Positions 1 to 6,008 of a stretch of 15,552 nucleotides of DNA are shown here, one piece after another. The position numbers and the translations under genes are program-made. Within the stretch, counting starts at the first letter, position 1; each line of letters starts with the position of its first letter. This stretch comes from Anaerolineales bacterium UBA3905. GTDB taxonomy: Bacteria > Chloroflexota > Anaerolineae > Caldilineales > Caldilineaceae. Under the pieces are notes generated by a model. The model did no database searches. It was not told the DNA's origin and saw only the letters and a list, made by a program, of their open reading frames with translations. Location of the stretch: the NCBI GenBank assembly GCA_002391565.1, contig DGFH01000364.1, positions 7,339 to 22,890 on the forward strand, given 5' to 3'.

Positions 1-192
1 GCAGGTGTGCCAGCCGCTGGCGATGATGCCGCCAAAGATGGACTGCGCGGCGGCTTGTGGGTCGATGTGAAAGGGCTGTGGGTCAAAGTCACGCGCAAAG
101 GCGAGGATTTCGGCTTCGCTTACTGTGCGGCTCCCCAGCTCCAGGACATCGCCCACCGTTGCATCTTCGAAGTAATATGCGATTGTCGCCAT
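1..192 (-). CDS. MaoC-family (hot-dog fold) enoyl-CoA hydratase, partial
   Basis: This is the N-terminal 64 residues of a gene that runs off the left edge. The reverse strand reads MATIAYYFEDATVGDVLELG, then at about residues 31-43 the hydratase-2 signature AFARDFDPQPFHI, followed by FGGIIASGWHTC. In MaoC/R-hydratases the Asp and His of this motif (here D37 and H42) form the catalytic dyad that adds water to trans-2-enoyl-CoA; the role is known from the family. The start is ATG at 192, with AAAGGTG about 8 nt upstream on the minus strand. The gene is divergent from the SDR at 383, and the pair could act in acyl-CoA metabolism. The substrate cannot be told, and the C-terminal half is missing. 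Confidence 0.9.
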   Translation of the reverse strand, partial: MATIAYYFEDATVGDVLELGSRTVSEAEILAFARDFDPQPFHIDPQAAAQSIFGGIIASGWHTC

Positions 193-382
193 GTGAATGC
201 ACCTTTCCGCTGATTCGAGACGCCGGGTAGTCAATGAGGTTTTGCACCTGGTGTGTAGTGTACCCCAGGTTGGCGCAGTCGCCATGAAAGTGAGTGAGCC
301 AGTTTGATGCACCTTTACCGCCTTTCTGTTATGATTGGCAGGTTCGTCTGTTCCGGCGAGCGTGCGCAGAGAGGAGATCAAC
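193..382. promoter_or_regulatory. Divergent intergenic region with a candidate -10 box and a repeated 10-mer
   Basis: This 190-bp spacer separates the MaoC and SDR genes and must hold both promoters. A TATGAT at 330-335 could be the -10 of the SDR gene, 48 nt before its ATG, but no good -35 lies at 16-18 nt. The 10-mer ATGCACCTTT followed by CCGC-like sequence occurs twice, at 197-210 and 307-322. The left copy holds the ribosome binding site of the MaoC gene on the minus strand. Confidence 0.3.
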
Positions 383-1225
383 ATGGTGAATCTGGCAGGG
401 AAGGTGGCGCTGGTGACGGGCGCCAGTCGTGGCGTGGGGAAGGGGATTGCGGTGGGTCTGGGTGAAGCCGGCGCCACCGTCTACGTGACCGGACGTACGC
501 GCCACGAAGGCGCCAGCCCGGGCAAATTGGGCGGCACGATCTTTACCGCCGCCGAAGCCGTGACGCAGGCGGGCGGCGTCGGGGTGGCGGTTCCGTGCGA
601 CCATACCGACGATGCGCAGACGCGCGCCCTCTTTGCGCGTATTCAGCAGGAGCAGGGGCGGCTGGATATTCTCGTCAACAATGTGTGGGGTGGCTACGAG
701 CACTTCTATGATGGCGTCACCGAATTTTGGCGCGAGCAGGGCTTTTGGGATACACCTTTCGAGCGCTGGGACAAGATGTTCACCAGCGGTGTGCGCGCAC
801 ACTTCACCGCCAGCGCCCTGGCCGCGCCGATCATGATGGCGCAGCGTGCCGGGCTGATTGTGAACGTCTCCTACTTTGCGGCGCAGCGTGACGACAAGGG
901 CGTGGCCTACGGCGCGGCCAAGGCGGCGGATGACCACATGGTGCGCTGCATGGCGCATGAGTTGCGTCCCTACAACGTGGCGGTGGTGGCGCTCTATCCT
1001 GGCCTGGTGCGCACCGAGTCGGTGCTGGCGGCGGCGGCGTTTTTCGACATGAGCAATGCGGAGTCGCCGGAATTTCAGGGGCGCGCCGTGGCGGCGCTGG
1101 CGGCGGATCCGGCGATCCTGGCGAAGTCGGGACAGGTGCAGGTCTCCGCCCAGGTAGCGTTGGACTACGGCTTCACCGACAGCGACGGTCGTCAGCCGCG
1201 CCCGCTCAGCGTGGCGGAGGCGTGA
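383..1225 (+). CDS. Short-chain dehydrogenase/reductase, DHRS1-like
   Basis: This 280-residue NAD(P)-dependent oxidoreductase of the classical SDR superfamily has a Rossmann fold. The cofactor motif TGASRGVG is at residues 12-19, the NNVWG structural motif starts at N99, and the catalytic set is S163, Y176 and K180 (YGAAK). The FWREQGFWDTPFERWDKMF stretch and the VRAHF segment resemble the DHRS1 group as I remember it. An upstream in-frame ATG exists at 335, but ATG 383 is chosen because GAGGAG lies at 371-376 and the protein then starts at the usual place before the first beta strand (MVNLAGKVALVTG). The substrate is unknown. It is divergent from a MaoC hydratase, which hints at acyl-CoA or lipid work. 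Confidence 0.9.
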   Translation: MVNLAGKVALVTGASRGVGKGIAVGLGEAGATVYVTGRTRHEGASPGKLGGTIFTAAEAVTQAGGVGVAVPCDHTDDAQTRALFARIQQEQGRLDILVNNVWGGYEHFYDGVTEFWREQGFWDTPFERWDKMFTSGVRAHFTASALAAPIMMAQRAGLIVNVSYFAAQRDDKGVAYGAAKAADDHMVRCMAHELRPYNVAVVALYPGLVRTESVLAAAAFFDMSNAESPEFQGRAVAALAADPAILAKSGQVQVSAQVALDYGFTDSDGRQPRPLSVAEA

Positions 1226-1334
1226 GAGGGGACGCCGCTTCACCTGACTTGTATCTGTACTGCCGTCTGCGCCGCCAGGTGTGTTACACTGAGGCTGTCC
1301 GACGATTAACGCCAGATCACAACCTGTAGGGGTC

Positions 1335-1780
1335 ATGTCACAGCTTGCTTTGATGCCTGAAATCACAGAAACTGCACATGGGCGCGCCAACTCCGTCGCC
1401 AATCGTCTCGGCGAGGACGATCGCTCTATTCATGACTGGTATCGCTTTGTGCTCTCTTTTCCGCCGCATCTGGTGCGCGAGTATTTTCAGCGCTTTGGGC
1501 TTGGCGCCGGACAAACCATACTCGATCCATTTTGCGGCACGGGCACGACGGTTGTCGAGGCGAAAAGGCGGGGATTGACGGCTATTGGGGTGGAAGCGAA
1601 TGCCCTGGCGCACTTTGCCAGTAGCGTCAAGACCGATTGGTCGATCGACCCCGATGAGTTACTGGCAAGCGCCCGTGGGATCGCAGCGGCCACATTATCG
1701 ATCTGTTTCGCACCCGGTTGGCGACGGCGACCAGGCAACAGATGCGCGAAGAAGTCGTGATATTGCGCTGGACGAAATAG
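1335..1780 (+). pseudogene. DNA methyltransferase (N4/N6-type) remnant with internal deletion
   Basis: The first ~115 residues read as the start of a DNA N-4/N-6 methylase: DWYRFVLSFPPHLVREY at about residues 34-50, then the SAM-binding motif LDPFCGTGTT at 63-72 and GVEAN just after. From about 1685 the homologous-looking reading moves from the frame of the ATG at 1335 to the next frame. There IDLFRTRL...QQMREEVVILRWTK ends at a TAG (1778-1780), which looks like the C-terminus of the same enzyme. In its own frame the open stretch ends with an unrelated tail at 1760. The middle, including the target-recognition region, is gone. The start at 1335 has AGGGG upstream. I infer a deletion plus frameshift, so it is almost surely not an active methylase. 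Confidence 0.75.
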
Positions 1781-1822
1781 CTATACTCACTCGCTATCCA
1801 CCTGACAAACTCACTTTTCCAT

Positions 1823-2186
1823 ATGATGATGGCAAAACAATCAACAAATCGATATATGGCAGTCATTGCCGCTATTTTTGACAGATATTATCGTCCCGAT
1901 GCTACGCAAATTGACTTCCGACGTGAAGACATCATCATCGCCGCTACTGAACTGGGGATAACCCTACCCAGGAATCTCGGTGATGTGCTTTATTCTTTTC
2001 GATATCGAGCTGAGTTGCCAGAGTCGATCACTCGCACAGTTTATCGACGCTTTGTTCATAGCCTTATTTGAGTTCGAGTTGACAGTCAGTGGTGTCCGCA
2101 TTGTTGCCGAGCGACACTATCGGTTAGTTGAGTCTAGCGAGTTGGGGGCAGCGGAGATTGCCGCCTATCAGATTCGACCCGATTGA
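1823..2186 (+). pseudogene. Restriction-endonuclease-like N-terminal fragment, frameshifted
   Basis: From ATG 1823 one frame reads AVIAAIFDRYYRPDATQIDF, LGITLPRNLGDVLYSFRYR and LPESI, ending at a TGA at 2069-2071. The same protein seems to continue in the next frame (EFELTVSGVRIVAERHYRLV to a TGA at 2186). I recall a family of stand-alone bacterial restriction-type endonucleases with the pattern LGI-PKNLGDVIYSFRYR-LPESI near the N-terminus followed by a WIIRGAGRAKYRF-like segment, which fits. The nuclease core expected downstream is missing. It directly follows the broken methylase, so the two look like the remains of one restriction-modification operon. The assignment is from memory of the family; the frameshift itself is visible. 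Confidence 0.6.
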
Positions 2187-2246
2187 TTTTGCAAGGCAGC
2201 GCCCTATCCACAGCCATACCTGAAAGTGTTGCAGGAGGTTTCGCCA

Positions 2247-3410
2247 ATGGCAGATTCGAGTGGAATGGGTCCGCTCCACGGCCTCAAAATCATTGAATTC
2301 GCCGGCATCGGCCCAGGCCCTTTTGCCGCCATGCTCTTTGCCGACATGGGCGCCGAAGTGGTGCGCATCGAACGTAAGTCGGCGGTGCGGCGGGCGTTGA
2401 GCCTGCTCAGCCTCGGCCCCTTTGACGTGACGAGCCGTGGCCGGCGCAGCGTGGCGCTCGACGTCAAACGTCCTGAAGGACGCGATGCGGCGCTCCGCCT
2501 GATCGACCAGGCCGATGCGCTGATCGAGGGCTTTCGCCCCGGCGTGATGGAACGGTTGGGGCTGGGGCCGGAGATCTGTCTGACGCGCGACCCCAGGCTG
2601 GTCTATGGGCGCATGACCGGCTGGGGGCAGGATGGCCCGCTGGCGCACGCCGCCGGTCATGACATCACCTATATTGCGCTGAGCGGCGCGCTGCACGCCA
2701 TCGGCGCGCCGGAACAGCCGCTGCCGCCGCTCAACCTGGTGGGTGATTTTGGCGGCGGCGCTCTGATGCTGGCCTGGGGGATGATGGTTGCGCTCTGGGA
2801 GGCGCAGCGCTCCGGGCAAGGGCAGGTGATCGATGCGGCCATGACCGACGGCGCCGCCTACTTGATGGCGATGCTCTACGGCGTTAAGGCGGCGGGGCTG
2901 TGGAGCAACCAGCGCGGTGCCAATCTGCTCGACGGCGGCGCCTTCTTTTACGGGACATACGCCTGCAGCGATGGCAAATTTGTGGCGATCGGCCCCATCG
3001 AGCCGCAATTCTACCGTCTGTTTCTGGAGAAAATGGGCATTGATGACCCGGAACTGGCTTCGCACTACGACCCATCCGCCTGGCCCCGGCAGCGGGAAAA
3101 GCTGGCGGCGATCTTCCGCCAGCGCACGCGCGATGAATGGTGCGCGTTGCTAGAGGGAACCGACGCCTGCGTCGCCCCTGTGCTCGACCTGGATGAAGCG
3201 CCTGAGCATCCCCACAACCGCGCACGCAGAGCCTTTGTCACGGTCGAAGAGATTGTGCAACCGGCGCCGGCGCCCCGCCTCAGCCGCACACCTGCCGCCA
3301 TCCGGCGTCCACCGCCCGACCCCGGCGCCGACACCGAGCCTGTGCTGCTGGAGTGGGGGTTCACCGCAACCGAGGTGGCGGCGCTGCGGACAGCGGGCGC
3401 CATCGAGTAG
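2247..3410 (+). CDS. Alpha-methylacyl-CoA racemase (CoA-transferase family III)
   Basis: This 387-residue enzyme of the CaiB/BaiF superfamily resembles the Mycobacterium tuberculosis racemase MCR closely. AGHDITYIALSGALHAIG puts the catalytic His at H138, and NLVGDFGGG gives the partner Asp D167. The typical GANLLDGGAFFYGTY and IEPQFY segments follow. The family interconverts (2R)- and (2S)-2-methylacyl-CoA during breakdown of branched or isoprenoid-derived acyl chains. I prefer ATG 2247 over the in-frame ATG 2226, because AGGAGG at 2233-2238 sits 8 nt before it and the conserved LHGLKIIEFAG begins soon after. Related family members transfer CoA between acids, but the full His/Asp racemase pattern argues for the racemase. 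Confidence 0.9.
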   Translation: MADSSGMGPLHGLKIIEFAGIGPGPFAAMLFADMGAEVVRIERKSAVRRALSLLSLGPFDVTSRGRRSVALDVKRPEGRDAALRLIDQADALIEGFRPGVMERLGLGPEICLTRDPRLVYGRMTGWGQDGPLAHAAGHDITYIALSGALHAIGAPEQPLPPLNLVGDFGGGALMLAWGMMVALWEAQRSGQGQVIDAAMTDGAAYLMAMLYGVKAAGLWSNQRGANLLDGGAFFYGTYACSDGKFVAIGPIEPQFYRLFLEKMGIDDPELASHYDPSAWPRQREKLAAIFRQRTRDEWCALLEGTDACVAPVLDLDEAPEHPHNRARRAFVTVEEIVQPAPAPRLSRTPAAIRRPPPDPGADTEPVLLEWGFTATEVAALRTAGAIE

Positions 3411-3417
3411 AGGTCAT

Positions 3418-3431
3418 CGCCTCCAGAGGCG
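3418..3431. terminator. Short hairpin between convergent genes
   Basis: CGCCTC (3418-3423) and GAGGCG (3426-3431) are perfect inverse complements lying in the 26-bp gap between the convergent racemase and acetyltransferase genes. The position suits a bidirectional terminator. There is no clear T-tract on either side and the stem is short, so the call is weak. Confidence 0.3.
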
Positions 3432-3436
3432 CCTGC

Positions 3437-4069
3437 TCACCCCGGCGCTACGAAATCTGGATTTTCCCATAAAATCAAGGTTGCCCAGTTGTCAGAGGCG
3501 GAATCTTCGATGTAGTTCTGGATCAGGTTGCGCACGACAAAGCCTTGCTTCAGCTGAAAGGTCAGCGTTGGATCGCGCAATTCGCCGGCAATCACCTTGT
3601 CGACATACTCATGGACGGACATAGCGTGTTTATGTTGTGCGTAGCCGGGCAACAGCCCGCCGCCCACAATCCCACGCTTGTGGTGACGCCGCACAACTTC
3701 CTTACGCGCCTGGTAGATGAGCTTGCCGAGTCCGCGCCCGCGATAGGCGGGATGCACGCTGATGTCGGCGCCGTAATAGTACGCGCCGGCCGGGTTGTGG
3801 GTGCGAAAGAAGAAGTGGTCGCAGAACTCAGCGAAGGTGTGGGCGGGGTGGTCGAAGTCGAAGTCGGTGAAAAAGCCCGATCCCTGTCCGATAACGCGGT
3901 CGCCATCGAGCACGACAATCTGCCCTTCGGGGAAGATAGCGTACTGGCTGGCGAAGTGTTCGGCGCGCATCAGCTCCTGGGCGCCCAGGGTGGGGTAGAC
4001 GATGCGCTGCAACTCCTCTAGCGGCGCAAAGTGTTCAGGCTTGAGTGTGGTGATCTGGTAGTCTGACAT
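3437..4069 (-). CDS. GNAT-family N-acetyltransferase
   Basis: This 210-residue acetyl-CoA-dependent acetyltransferase has motif A as ADISVHPAYRGRGLGKLIYQ at residues 101-120, with the pyrophosphate-binding RGRGLG at 110-115. The following KRGIVGGGLLPGYAQHK and the NYIEDSASDNWATLILWENPDF tail are features I recall from a distinct GNAT group that also occurs fused to carbon-nitrogen hydrolases. The start ATG at 4069 has GAGGAC a few nt upstream on the minus strand. It is convergent with the racemase and divergent from the CRISPR regulators, so it is probably transcribed alone. The acceptor substrate cannot be read from the sequence. Confidence 0.85.
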   Translation of the reverse strand: MSDYQITTLKPEHFAPLEELQRIVYPTLGAQELMRAEHFASQYAIFPEGQIVVLDGDRVIGQGSGFFTDFDFDHPAHTFAEFCDHFFFRTHNPAGAYYYGADISVHPAYRGRGLGKLIYQARKEVVRRHHKRGIVGGGLLPGYAQHKHAMSVHEYVDKVIAGELRDPTLTFQLKQGFVVRNLIQNYIEDSASDNWATLILWENPDFVAPG

Positions 4070-4176
4070 AGGTCCTCGTCGTGAGCGAGTGAAGTGACAA
4101 CGGCTTGCGACGCAAGCATTCTCCTCTATGCTGAGTCACATGGAGGTCGCACCGCAACGGCGAAACTCCTGACGTC

Positions 4177-4182
4177 ATTATA
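4177..4182 (-). promoter_or_regulatory. Candidate -10 box for the GNAT gene
   Basis: The minus strand reads a perfect TATAAT here, 108 nt upstream of the GNAT start. The nearest -35-like hexamer, TTGCCG at 4203-4208, is 20 nt away, more than the usual 16-18, so this is only a candidate. Confidence 0.3.
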
Positions 4183-4275
4183 CCCGCACGCACCGACAAA
4201 GCCGGCAAGGTCAATTGCGCCGGCGCCGCGCTCCCCAGCGGTCAGGTCGGCGACGGCTATGAATTGTTCGACTGC

Positions 4276-4304
4276 TTGCCGTGCAGCTTACAGGATGGTA
4301 TAGT
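4276..4304 (+). promoter_or_regulatory. Candidate sigma-70-type promoter reading toward the CRISPR regulators
   Basis: TTGCCG (4276-4281), 17 nt, then TATAGT (4299-4304), with TGG directly before the -10 (extended -10 type). It points to the winged-helix gene at 4594 and would leave a leader of about 280 nt. The match is good by eye but untested. Confidence 0.4.
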
Positions 4305-4593
4305 GGACGCACCTGAGCTTCCCTGCCGGGCCTCGCCGGAGACGGAACTACTGACGCCACGAAAACAATGCGACGTGATCGACGCGGCTGACCGGGCATG
4401 ATGCGCGTAGATGGGCAAGATGATTGCTTTTCAGGCTATGCGCACACGTTGCCGAGGTGGGGGTAAGACAATGAGATAGGCAAAAGCCCATGACTTGAAA
4501 ATAGATCGGCAGGGTGTGCAGTACCTGCAACAGCCATCCGCCACGATGGAGACGCGAGTCAAAAAAACGTGTCGATTCATCGGGAGGAATGGT

Positions 4594-4803
4594 ATGGCAT
4601 TCTGGCAGAAGAAGGTAGACGAGTACAGCGATATGGTCGAGTTGATTGAGCAGCAGCCTGGAATTACCGCACGCGAGCTGGCGCGTCAGTTGGATGTTTC
4701 GCCATCGACCATCACACGACGGCTACCCAGTCTGGATGAAGCGGGGATTCTACTGGCAGAAGACGACAAGGGAGGGCTGTGGCCGTTCGGAAAACGCAAG
4801 TGA
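4594..4803 (+). CDS. Small winged-helix DNA-binding regulator
   Basis: This 69-residue protein consists almost entirely of one winged helix-turn-helix. MVELIEQQPGITARELARQL (about 14-33) gives the first helices, DVSPSTITRRLPSLDEAGIL (34-53) the recognition helix and turn, and EDDKGGLWPFGKRK the wing and basic tail. The start is set by GGGAGGA at 4582-4588, 5 nt before ATG 4594; the longer in-frame reading from 4495 begins with TTG and is unlikely. With no effector domain, it probably works as a simple repressor or activator. It is the first gene in front of the WYL regulator and the cas genes, so control of the CRISPR locus is the natural guess. Its exact family cannot be named from sequence alone. 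Confidence 0.75.
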   Translation: MAFWQKKVDEYSDMVELIEQQPGITARELARQLDVSPSTITRRLPSLDEAGILLAEDDKGGLWPFGKRK

Positions 4804-4870
4804 TCAACGAGTTTTGGGCAAGTGTTGCGGGATTTTGCAACGCACTGTGCTACGGTATTGATGCCGTGCA

Positions 4871-4914
4871 GATGTTGGCAATCGGCGCATCCCCCGACGC
4901 TGATTGCCAGCATC
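4871..4914. promoter_or_regulatory. 17-bp near-perfect inverted repeat before the WYL regulator
   Basis: The left arm at 4871-4887 and right arm at 4898-4914 are inverse complements at 15 of 17 positions. Both exceptions are G-T, so an RNA hairpin would be fully paired with two wobbles. The loop is 10 nt (4888-4897). It lies 27 bp before the ATG at 4942. It could be an operator for autoregulation by the WYL or winged-helix protein, or a 5'-UTR hairpin. No T-run follows, so a plain terminator is less likely. Confidence 0.6.
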
Positions 4915-4941
4915 GCAACTGAACGAGTGGGAAAGGCAACC

Positions 4942-5967
4942 ATGAGCAAAGGGATGACCAAAGCCGAACGGCTCGACAGGATGAAACTGCTATATTGTGA
5001 ACGCGCCTACAGCGACGTTGAGATGAGTGAGCGGCTGGGCGTCGACCGCAGCACCATCTACCGCGACCGCATCGACCTGGAGCGTGAACATCCGTTCATC
5101 GAAGAAGAAGGCGGGCGCTATCGCATCGACCGCCAACGCTATATCTCGAATGTACGGCTGAACATGACTGAGGCGCTGAGTCTTTATCTGGCGGCGCGGC
5201 GTGCCTCACAGCAGACACGTTATGCGCACGAACGCACAGCCAGCGCCCTGGAGAAGATTGCGATTGCGCTGCACAAGCCGATGACGGAGCGGCTGGTCAA
5301 CGCTGCCGAGCGGATTTTGGCGCAGCGCAGCGACCCACGCCGCGTCACCGTCTTCGAGACGGTGGCACAGGCGTGGGTGGAGAGCCTGCAACTGCGGCTG
5401 GATTATCGCCCATTGCATGGACAGCGCGCCCGCACGCACTGTTTCGAGCCATATCTCCTGGAGCCTTCGCCTTGGAGCGACAGCATCTACGTGATCGGAC
5501 ACAGTGACCTGGCGCGCAGGGTGATTACGCTGAAGTTGGAGCGCATCGAGCGCGCGGTGTTGGGTGAGCGTTTCGAGCGACCGGAGGACTTTGATGAACA
5601 GACGATGCTGAGCCACGCCTGGGGTGTGTGGGGCAGCGACGAACAACCGCAGACCGTGACGCTGCGCTTTGCGCCCGGCACGGCCACTCGCCGCCTGAAG
5701 GAGACGATCTGGCATCCGCTCGAACGCATCACCGACATGGAAGACGGCGGCTGCGTCTGGGAAACGGAGATCGCCGAGTGGCGGGAGATGTTGCCGTGGG
5801 TGCGAGGGTGGGGAGCGGATGTAGAGGTGGTGGGGCCAGAAGATATGAGACGTGAGATTGAAAGAGAAGCCCGACGGCTTGCCCGGCAATACAAACTGGA
5901 GCATATGGACACGCCAAGCCCAAGTTTGGATTTTGATGATGATCGCTCTAGTCAGCTATTTCGATAG
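4942..5967 (+). CDS. WYL-domain transcriptional regulator, CRISPR-linked
   Basis: This 341-residue regulator has three parts. An N-terminal helix-turn-helix (about 5-65) contains YSDVEMSERLGVDRSTIYRD. A WYL domain (about 140-205) has the usual WYL core replaced by IYV (182-184) but keeps RRVITLKLERIE. A C-terminal WCX-like part (about 236-315) contains LPWVRGWGADVEVVGPE. WYL domains bind ligands such as nucleic acids or nucleotides and regulate CRISPR, BREX and other defence loci. The start ATG 4942 has GAAAGG at 4931-4936; the in-frame extension from 4822 crosses the inverted repeat and is unlikely. The next gene, cas3, begins 41 nt after the stop on the same strand, suggesting one operon. 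Repression or activation of the cas genes is an inference. Confidence 0.85.
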   Translation: MSKGMTKAERLDRMKLLYCERAYSDVEMSERLGVDRSTIYRDRIDLEREHPFIEEEGGRYRIDRQRYISNVRLNMTEALSLYLAARRASQQTRYAHERTASALEKIAIALHKPMTERLVNAAERILAQRSDPRRVTVFETVAQAWVESLQLRLDYRPLHGQRARTHCFEPYLLEPSPWSDSIYVIGHSDLARRVITLKLERIERAVLGERFERPEDFDEQTMLSHAWGVWGSDEQPQTVTLRFAPGTATRRLKETIWHPLERITDMEDGGCVWETEIAEWREMLPWVRGWGADVEVVGPEDMRREIEREARRLARQYKLEHMDTPSPSLDFDDDRSSQLFR

Positions 5968-6008
5968 CGCCGGATTGATACAAGTACATCGTCTGGAGAA
6001 TGTCCAAA

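Larger units (their letters stand above)
4070..4593. other. 524-bp intergenic region upstream of the CRISPR regulators
   Basis: No coding sequence is convincing on either strand. The region holds candidate promoters for both flanking genes (listed separately) and an odd-length palindrome, GCTTGCG-A-CGCAAGC, at 4103-4117, 34-48 nt upstream of the GNAT start. A small dyad, TGCAG-TAC-CTGCA, sits at 4517-4529 just before the winged-helix gene. I recognise no RNA gene or mobile-element remnant here. Confidence 0.4.

Noticed and set aside
329..1402. Long minus-strand open frame opposite the SDR gene
   Set aside because: It is rich in Arg and His and lies fully opposite a gene with clear SDR motifs; a typical shadow in GC-rich DNA.
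2124..3065. Long minus-strand open frame opposite the racemase gene
   Set aside because: No domain pattern and biased composition; the plus strand has the catalytic His and Asp of the racemase family.
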